This document shows positions 56,731 through 64,000 of a stretch of 64,000 nt of DNA, in pieces. Position 1 is the stretch's first letter. Every line of letters begins with the position of its first letter. The notes under the pieces were generated by a model, which saw nothing but the letters and a program-made list of their open reading frames with translations, was not told the origin of the DNA and ran no database searches. Source of the DNA: Bufo bufo (Eukaryota > Chordata > Amphibia > Anura > Bufonidae); the NCBI RefSeq assembly GCF_905171765.1, contig NC_053392.1, positions 406,142,565-406,206,564 of the forward strand, read 5' to 3'. Both the position numbers and the translations under genes were made by a program.

Positions 56731-58675
56731 CTATGCTAAGTGTACCTGTGTGTAGTACTTCCGGAAACACTCTCCAAAGCATAGGGCAGGGTGGTCAGGA
56801 CAGTCAGGACAGAAATAGCGGGTGTCACGCCTTATTCCACTCCTGCTACAGACACAACATCTTTTTCGGGGTGACGGTTGGGTTGAGGTACCAGGAACGA
56901 CACTGGGGAAATGTCGCTCGTGTAGACGGCTAACTACACTGGTGGATTGGGCCACGGAACCTCCTGGATACAGAAGGTTCGCGATGATCTCTTCCTGAAA
57001 TTTGAGGAAGGATCCCGTTCTCCCAGCCTTACTGTAGAGAACAAAACTATTGTACATCGCCAATTGAATCAAATATACAGACACCTTCTTATACCAGCGT
57101 CTGGTGCGTCGGGAAACTAAATAGGGAGCCAACATCTGGTCATTGAAGTCCACCCCTCCCATGAGCGCATTATAGTCGTGGACTGAGAGGGGCTTTTCAA
57201 TGACACGGGTTGCCCTTTCAATTTGTATTGTCGTGTCTGCGTGAATGGAGGAGAGCATGTAAACGTCACGCTTGTCTCTCCATTTCACCGCAAGCAGTTC
57301 TTCGTTACACAAGGCAGCCCTCTCCCCCCTTGCAAGACGGGTGGTAACGAGCCGTTGGGGGAAGCCCATGCGACTAGGTCGCACGGTGCCACAGCAGCCA
57401 ATCTGTTCTAGGAACAAATGCCTGAAGAGGGGCACACTTGTGTAAAAATTGTCCACATAAAGATGGTACCCCTTGCCAAATAAGGGTGACACCAAGTCCC
57501 AGACTGTCTTCCCACTGCTCCCCAGGTAGTCAGGGCAACTGACTGGCTCCAGGGTCTGATCTTTTCCCTCATAGATCCGAAATTTGTGGGTATAGCCTGT
57601 TGCCCTTTCACAGAGCTTATACAATTTGACCCCATACCGGGCAAGCTTGCTTGGGATGTATTGTTTGAAGCCAAGGCGCCCGGTAAAATGTATCGTCTAC
57701 GCAGATGTTTTGCTCTGGGGTATACAAATCTGCAAATTTCTGGTTGAAGTGGTCTATGAGGGCCCGAATTTTGTGGAGCCGGTCAAAAGCTGGGTGGCAT
57801 CTGGGACGAGAGGTGCTGTTGTCGCTAAAGTGCAGGAAACGCAGGATGGTCTCAAAACGTGCCCTGGACATAGCAGCAGAGAACATGGGCATGTGATGAA
57901 TCGGGTTCTTGGACCAATATGACCGCAATTCATGCTTTTTGGTTAGACCCATGTTCAGGAGAAGGCCCAGAAAAATTTTAATTTCGGAAACTTGGACTGA
58001 TTTCCACCGGAAAGGCTGGGCATAATAGCTTCCCGGGTTGGCGGATATAAATTGTGTGGCATACCGATTTGTTTCTGCCACGACTAAGTCCAAGAGCTCC
58101 GCAGTCAAGAACAGCTCAAAAAATCCCAGGGCCGAACCGATCTGAGCTGTCTCAACCCGAACTCCAGACTGGGCGGTGAAAGGGGGAACTACAGGTGCGG
58201 CTGAAGTTGGTGACTGCCAATCAGGGTTTGCCAGCACCTCAGGGACTCTAGGGGCTCTACGGGCCTGTCTTTGCGGTGGCTGCGACGGTGTAACTATTGC
58301 ACGTGCCACTGTACCAGCTTCAACTGCCCTTCTGGTGCTCGCCACTTCACCATGTTGTACGGCAGTGCTGGTACTAGGTCCAGGGAGGGCTGCGCTGCTG
58401 GTGTAAACCTCACCACGTGATCCGACAGCGCCAGCCCCACTCTGCTGCCCTTGAAACGGATCCTGCGCAACCTGTGGTCTAGCGACATGGGGCCGGGTAT
58501 GCCTGGTGCTATCAGGGACCTCAACCTCCTCGTCCGAACTTTGGGTCAGACTGCCACTGCTCTCTACAGGTTCATATTCTGACCCGCTAGATTCGTCAGA
58601 TGAGGGTTCCCATTCCTCATTCAACTGGGTCAGAAGCCTGTAGGCCTCTTCAGAAGAATACCCCCTGTTTGACAT
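56731..58675 (-). pseudogene. piggyBac transposase with one small deletion
   Basis: Two abutting frames make one transposase. The N-terminal half (58675-57617) starts MSNRGYSSEEAYRLLTQL, has an acidic/serine-rich region, and the fold entry FRWKSVQVSEIKIFLGLLLN and SRARFETILRFLHF, ending at the first catalytic Asp (NICVDD). The C-terminal half (57624-56731) holds the second Asp (HLYVDNFYTSVPLF), the third (ALMGGVDFNDQM) and a cysteine-rich end (RCCVCSRSGIRRDTRYFCPD). A deletion of several bases around 57685-57700, just after the first catalytic Asp, shifts the frame. No other stop is visible, so inactivation appears recent. Confidence 0.9.
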
Positions 58676-59616
58676 TTGGACTACTAAATTTAGGGGTATT
58701 CATTGAGACTACCCAAGAAAAAAAGCAAGCCTGTCTTACAAAGGGGAGGCTAGCGAAGTACCGGAGGCCGCTGCGATTGATAAAAAATATCAAAACTGAT
58801 TTTTTTATCGCCGCAGCGCTTGGAAAGTGATTGTGCAGTGATCAAAAAATATAATATTTTTTGTCACTGCGGCGGGGCAGGCGTGGGTGAACGCACGTGT
58901 GGGCGACCGATCAGGCCTGATCGGGCAAACACTGCGTTTTGGGTGGAGGGCGAGCTAAGGTGACACTAATACAATTATAGATCTGACTGTAATCAGTTTT
59001 GATCACTTCCAGATACTATAAAAGTACAAATGCTGATTAGCGATACGCTAATCAGCGAATCAGTGACTGCGGTGCGGTGGGCTGGGCACTAACTGACGCT
59101 AAACTACCTAACCAAGGGGCCTAAACTATCCTAAAACCTATCAGTCAATACCAGTGAAAAAAAAATGTGACAGTTTACACTGATCACTTTTTTCCTTTCA
59201 CTAGGTGATTGACAGGGGCGATCAAGGGGTTAATTCGGGTGATGGGGGTGATCTGGGGCTAAGGTGTAGTGTTTAGTGCTACTCACTGTGATGTCTGCTC
59301 CTCTGCTGGAACCAACCGACGAAAAGGACCAGCAGAGGAGCAGACAAGCCATTTAACACATCATATTTACAAATATAATGTGTTATCTGGCTTTTCATTT
59401 GATTTTTTAAAAATCATCAGCTTGCCAGCGACGATCATTGGCTGGCAAGCTGATGACTCGACCCCCCTCTAACTTTTGCCGGCCCGCGATGCGCATGCGC
59501 GGGCCGGCTTTGAGCGAAATCTCGCGTCTCGCAAGATGACGCGTATATGCGTGACTCTGCGCAGGGCTGCCGCCTCCGGAACGTGATCCTGCGTTAGGCG
59601 GTCCGGAGGCGGTTAA

Positions 59617-60060
59617 ACCTCCTTTGTGTTTTTATACTTTTAATATCCATATAATTTTATTGTTTTAGATTTATTATATCTTTTATTTTTAATATTTTTG
59701 ACGTTTTTTATTATTTTTTATATATATTTTATTTTTTATTAACCTTAATTTTCTATCAGATATTTATAACTATTATTAGACTATCACTTATTATATTTTA
59801 TTTTAAGTTTTTATTATTAATTATTTAAATTCCTGAGATTTTAATTATATTTTTATAAAAAGATTTTTTATATTATTGATTATTATTTTTAATATTTTAT
59901 ATTTTATATTATATTTTTATTTTTATTGTTATTTTTATATATTATTTTTTTTATTTTTTAGTTTTTTATATTTTATATTATATACATTATTCATTTTATA
60001 TAAGTGCAATTAACCATTATTCATTATTTTTGTTTTTATTATTGATTGCTTTTTTCCTAA
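59617..60060. repeat. Extremely AT-rich tract in Penelope 3' region
   Basis: About 440 bases of nearly pure A/T (TTTTATTATTTTTA-like words) ending in an A18 run next to GGGAAAAGGGGG. It lies between the piggyBac insertion and the Penelope coding region. No frame. Confidence 0.85.
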
Positions 60061-60478
60061 AAAAAAAAAAAAAAAAGGGAAAAGGGGGAGCTTGCCAACT
60101 TGTCCGCAGCGCCCTCAGCCAAGGCACACAAAGAAAGGGGAATGAGAGAGAGGGGAAGGATGAAGAAAACCCTGTATGCCAAAAAATTTGAATTATTAAA
60201 AAATGTTGTACAAAGTAATGCAATTCAAAACACTATTCTGTATACATGACAAGAGCAACAAGTTCTTCAATACGCATCATCTTGAAGGAACCTCAGATAA
60301 CGATCCAGAGACTTCTTTGTGATCCATTCCAGGCTGTTCCAGGTAGGAAGAGGAGAAACATTATAAATTCCGGCAACCGCTGGAGTGAAGACACGGTGAT
60401 CTTGTGAGAAAAGTGCAGAATACATGTACAAGTCTAGGAAAAAAGAGAGAAATTGTATTATAGTATGTGAATGAAGTA

Positions 60479-62600
60479 TTATCCAGAATAAAAACCTGTG
60501 AATGAAAGTTCCTCATTAAGACCCCGAGGGGACATACTATCCAAATTGAAAATCCATCGGGATTCAGCTTTAAGTAGACATTGCGTCATGTGTGTACCCC
60601 TAATGTTATGTTGGATCTTTTCTAAACCCACCACCTCCAAACCATTGTACTTACCAGCGTGATAATCCAAAAAATTAGTGGCCACAGAAGTGAGAGGTTT
60701 CTCCTTTTCGGACCTATCCTGGGCAGCCAAAGTAATGTTAGACATGTGCTGCTGGATTCGTTTCCGTAGTTCCTGTGAGGTCTGCCCCACATATATCTTC
60801 TTGCATGGACAGATGATACCATATACGATATTCCTTGTGCGGCAGTTGATGTAATGCTTGAGGCGTACACATTGTTCATCCTTTGTGAACATATCCTTGC
60901 CCAGCATAAAAGGGCAAACATTGCATTGACCACACGGATGTGTGCCATTCAATCTGACCCCCCTCCCCAAACCCCGTGTGGGGCGCTGAAAATGACTTCG
61001 TACAAGTTGGTCTTTAAGGGAAGGTGCCTTGCGTGCAACTATTTTTGGTTTTTCATCTATATAGGGTACCAGCCTTTGATCAGACATGAGCAGGAACCAA
61101 TGATTTTCCAAGACCTTGTAAAGTGCTGTCCACTGATTGTTATAGCGAGTAATGAGATGTATCTTGCCATCCCTGATTTTAGATTTTGGGGTGAATAACT
61201 TAGTTCGGTCGGAACTCTTGGCATCCTCATATGCACGGGATATAATTTTCTTAGGGTAGCCCCTGTCCTTAAACCGTAAAGACGGGTCTTCTGAGGCTGT
61301 CCTGAAGTCGGTCAAATGCGTACAGTTACGTCGTAATCTGAGGAATTGACCTTTCGGAATTCCATTTCTCATATGCGCCGGATGGAAACTCCCATAGTGC
61401 AACAAACCGTTATTGGCCGTGCTTTTTTGGAAAAGGGAGGTAATAATCCGTTCTTCCTCCCTGCGTATTTTCAGGTCCAAAAAATCCACTGAGACCTCCG
61501 AGATGGTGTATGTTAAATGAATATTCAAATTATTCTCATTTAATGTGTCAATGAATTTGATGCATGTCTCTCTTGAGCCCTGCCAAAAAAACAGAATGTC
61601 ATCAATATAGCGGAACCAGCCCACCGCACACTCATGGAAAAACGGCGACGGGTACACACACACCCCCTCCCACCAACCCAAAAAGAGGTTGGCATACGAA
61701 GGTGCGCATCGCCGTTCCGGACTCCTGCCTGTAAAAATTACGATCAAAAACAAAATAATTGTGATGTAAAACAAATTGCAGGAGACTCACCAAAAATGCG
61801 TGGTGGGCTGGCTCCGCCGACCTTTCCAAAAAATTAGAAACAGCCCCAATCCCGTATTTGTGCGCTATGTTGGTATACAAAGACTCGACGTCACAAGTCA
61901 CCAATAAAACGTCCGACGTAAAAGACACATGCTCCAGCATCTCAATCAAGTGAAGGGAATCCCGTACATAAGAAGGTAGTTCCAGGACTAAAGGTTGGAG
62001 AAAAAAATCAATGTAGGTGCAGGCCTGCTCACACAGACCCCCAATGCCGGCCACAATTGGTCGCCCTGGGGGGTCCTGGAGATCCTTATCGACCTTGGGA
62101 AGCATCTCCTGTGCTGTCCTCAATAGTTGATCCAGTTTTTTCTTGAAAACCATAGTTGGGTCAGATGGCAGAGGTGTATAAAAAGTGAGATTCTTGAGCT
62201 GTCGATTCGCTTCCCGTGTATATAGATCAATATCCCATAGGACCACGTTACCGCCCTTGTCCGCTTCTTTAATAACAAAGGTGGTATTTGCTTGTAATTT
62301 GCGTATGGTGTCAGACTCCGAGTTAGGGTCCATTCACACGTCCGTTGTTTCTTTCCTGATCTGTTCCGTTTTTTGCGGACCAGATCTGGATCCATTCATT
62401 TTCAATGGGACCCCCAGCATTTCTTGTTGATGGATTCATGGCCCTATGCCTACCTGGACCCCGCATATTCCCTGCATGTTTCCACTTAAAGGCCTGTTTG
62501 TTTTCAAAATCGGTTTTGTCACGTTGGAATTTAGATTTCTTGCCCATCATTATCTCTTTATCATATTTGTCCAATATTTCCCTTAATTTAATATAATAAT
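60479..62600 (-). pseudogene. Penelope-like RT with GIY-YIG endonuclease, frameshifted
   Basis: The reverse transcriptase begins 5'-truncated at about 62600 (LDKYDKEIMMGKKSKFQRDKTD). After an inserted MITE it continues with FVIKEADKGGNVVLWD, GRPIVAGIGGLCEQ, TCDVESLYTNI (62333-61700). A frameshift near 61700 falls in the GTAM box. The second frame (61774-60479) carries SYANLFLGWWE and the catalytic RYIDDILFFW near 61600, then a connector with CGQCNVCPF. The GIY-YIG endonuclease (VYGIICPCKKIYVGQTSQELRKRIQQH) lies near 60750-60840. The endonuclease part is intact. This domain pair is diagnostic for Penelope-like elements with endonuclease. Confidence 0.9.
62328..62411. mobile_element. Short copy of the GGGTCCATTCACACG MITE
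   Basis: Same end and following sequence as the MITE at 22008 (GGGTCCATTCACACGTCCGT, CTTTCCTGATCTGTTC, TTTTTTGCGGA), but it stops after CATTCATTTTCAATGGGACC. It lies within the Penelope reverse transcriptase frame. An 84-bp deletion derivative; flanking duplication is unclear. Confidence 0.75.
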
Positions 62601-62605
62601 AATAC

Positions 62606-62765
62606 GATTATGTCTGAATGCCGCAGCAGGTGAACAAGATACACACTGCGATATATTAGACAGGCCCTTAATACTGAGTCAAACGCACAGTAAGTAAATG
62701 TATAAAATAACAGATTAAGTATGAATGCCGCAGCAGGTGAACAAAATGCACATTGCGATTACACT
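62606..62765. repeat. Second satellite, continuation
   Basis: One unit and part of the next, continuing the array across the Penelope insertion: TGAATGCCGCAGCAGGTGAA, ATATTAGACA, CTTAATACTGAGTC and CAGATTAAGTATGAATGCCG. Confidence 0.88.
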
Positions 62766-63213
62766 TAAGCTACAGTATCCCTATGTTCTCCCTACAGTCT
62801 CAAAAAACTCTCCCTATGATCTCCCTGCACAGTACCTGCACTGTCCTTGCACTCTCCCTCTCCAATATTCTTTTTATCATTGTTTGTCAAAACACTGTCA
62901 CTTTTCTCCCTATGCTCAGCTTACAGTGAAATGGCGAAGACTGCGCAGACTTAGGCTTTTATAGGACTGTGACATCACAGGGGATAACTATATGCTGATT
63001 GGCTGGCTGCATGACATTATGGGTGATCTTGCTTCATAAGCATCTTACTTCCACTTTGTGAGACGTGTAGCCACCATTTTAGAAAAAAAAAACTATTAGT
63101 TACAACGAAGCATGAGGAAATTCAGATTTGTTGCTAATCAAACTTTTCCTAAACTTCAGATAGAATTCCACTTCGGATTTATTCAATTTGCTCAACACTA
63201 ATAGTCATAGTGT
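62766..63213. other. Post-satellite region with terminal-repeat-like end
   Basis: C/T-rich sequence (CTCCCTATG, CTCCCTGCAC), then TTTTATAGGACTGTGACATC, a GCTGATTGGCTGGCTGC block, and an end TCAATTTGCTCAACACTAATA. Similar order (TATA-like box, GATTGGCTGC, then end) follows the first satellite at 17500-17650, and the element at 50396-51540 ends in GCTCAACACTA. No gene. Confidence 0.4.
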
Positions 63214-63660
63214 TACCGTATTTTTCGCTCTATAAGACGCACTTTTCCCCCCCAAAAGAGGCGGGGGAAATAGCAGTGCGTCTTATGGGGCAAATGCTGC
63301 TGATTTTGCCGAATTTTCAATGATACACCCGCCGCGATGCCGCGCGGCGGGTGTATCAGCTGTGAGGGAGGAGGGGCTGGGGGCCAGCATCTGCTTTTAT
63401 AATGACAGCGGGGCCCGTCCAGTGACTGTATTCTACTACATGGGCCCCGCTCACTGTATAATCTTATCTCTAATAGTTAATTGTTATGTGTATATACCGT
63501 AATCGCATAATCAGCGCCTGTATACTTAACATACATAACAATTAACTATTAGAGATACGATTATACAGTGAGCGGGGCCCGTGTAGTAGAATACAGTCAC
63601 TGCACGGGCCCTGCTGTCATTATAAAAGCAGATGCGACCCCCACCCCCTGTATTGAGGGT
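63214..63660. repeat. Dispersed repeat with inverted arms
   Basis: Begins CCGTATTTTTCGCTCTATAAG and ACGCAC as at 31878, with the same mirrored GTGCGTCTTATGGGG. A palindrome follows: 63391-63484 (TGCTTTTATAATGACAGC, GGGGCC, CACTGTATAATC) against 63535-63637 in reverse. Noncoding. Confidence 0.75.
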
Positions 63661-63664
63661 CATT

Positions 63665-64000
63665 CACTACAGGGACACTTATGGAGGGGATCTGTGGATG
63701 ACACATAGCATAAGATGCTATATATGTGTCATCCACAGATCCCCCATAACTGTCATACACAGATCCCCATAACAGTGCCATCCAGAGACCCCAATAAGTT
63801 TCACCCACAGATCCCCCATAAGTTTCACCCACAGATCCCCCATAAGTGTTACCCACAGATCCCCCATAAGTGTTACCCACAGATCCCCCATAAGTGTTAC
63901 CCACAGATCCCCCATAAATGTCACCCACAGATCCCCCATAACAGTGCGTCACCCACAGATGCCCCATAACAGTGCGTCACCCACAGATGCCCCATAACAG
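63665..64000. repeat. 24-bp minisatellite, runs off window
   Basis: Around a dozen units of ACCCACAGATCCCCCATAAG plus four bases, most regular from 63790 on and cut by the window end. Apparent frames on both strands are repeat translations. Confidence 0.93.

Larger units (their letters stand above)
53843..59616 (-). mobile_element. piggyBac element inside Penelope element
   Basis: Bounded by TTAACCACTTCAGCCCCC at 53843 and (inverse) TTAACCGCCTCCGGACCGCC at 59616, with TTAA on both sides (53843-53846 and 59613-59616). It is 5.8 kb including a 491-bp solo LTR. The transposase is on the minus strand. The noncoding left part holds several snap-back repeats, for example 54350-54440 against 54489-54582, 54700-54810 against 54893-55005, and 55608-55710 against 55738-55832. 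Confidence 0.88.
52559..62605 (-). mobile_element. Penelope-like retroelement, 5'-truncated, nested
   Basis: Flanked by an exact 15-bp target duplication (GATTATGTCTGAATG at 52544-52558 and 62606-62620) within satellite units. Both copies share a variant spelling not seen in other units. Excluding the piggyBac it is about 4.3 kb. Read on the minus strand: a 5'-truncated reverse transcriptase frame, a GIY-YIG endonuclease, and a long 3' region with an AT-rich tract and a hammerhead-like motif. It is interrupted by a short MITE (62328-62411) and by the piggyBac at 53843-59616. Confidence 0.85.

Noticed and set aside
63620..63969. Repeat protein GGSVGNTYGGSVGNTYG on minus strand
   Set aside because: 24-bp minisatellite; the length is a multiple of three, so all frames look open.

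Overview
The window looks like repeat-dominated intergenic DNA from a large vertebrate genome, most likely an anuran amphibian. I infer this from the mix of families: many Tc1/mariner elements, piggyBac and PIF/Harbinger-like MITEs, hAT, L1, Ty3/Gypsy (one of them Gmr1-like), a Penelope-like element and long palindromic MITEs. I found no exon of a host gene, no tRNA or rRNA gene and no CRISPR array. Every long open frame that makes sense belongs to a mobile element.

Layout. 1-2.2 kb: decayed minisatellite, hAT-like end, and an L1 ORF1 remnant (minus). 2.6-5.1 kb: a palindromic TTAA-type MITE with an intact DD41D mariner inserted in its right arm, followed by an L1 ORF2 tail. 6.0-6.5 kb: hAT transposase fragment. 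6.5-15.8 kb: a satellite of about 102-bp units, cut by five insertions (a TTAA MITE, two TTA-flanked palindromes, a solo LTR with 5-bp duplication, and a head-to-head hairpin carrying a hammerhead-ribozyme-like core). 17-19 kb: nothing recognised. 19.1-27.6 kb: four Tc1 elements, two with intact transposase, plus an L1 ORF2 remnant and two MITEs. 28.5-37.4 kb: a decayed Tc1 split by a Ty3/Gypsy element whose two LTRs carry further insertions (a hAT with an 8-bp duplication, and an LTR-like insert). 37.7-39.6 kb: a Harbinger-like MITE and a DD37E Tc1. 40.2-43.4 kb: two LTR-like sequences and a minisatellite. 43.9-62.8 kb: pieces of a second satellite separated by a Penelope 3' fragment, a Gmr1-like LTR element, a Tc1 pseudogene, an AT-rich palindrome, a solo LTR, and a Penelope-like element. 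That Penelope copy carries a piggyBac, which in turn carries a solo LTR. 63.2-64 kb: palindrome and minisatellite running off the window.

The genes do not form a pathway. The main information is the insertion history, because many insertions sit in known sequence (satellite units, other transposons) and their target-site duplications can be read directly. Three or four transposase frames (DD41D mariner, two DD34E Tc1, nearly DD37E) are intact or almost so, which suggests recent activity of Tc1/mariner elements. All family assignments come from motifs I recognise in the translations; no database search was run.
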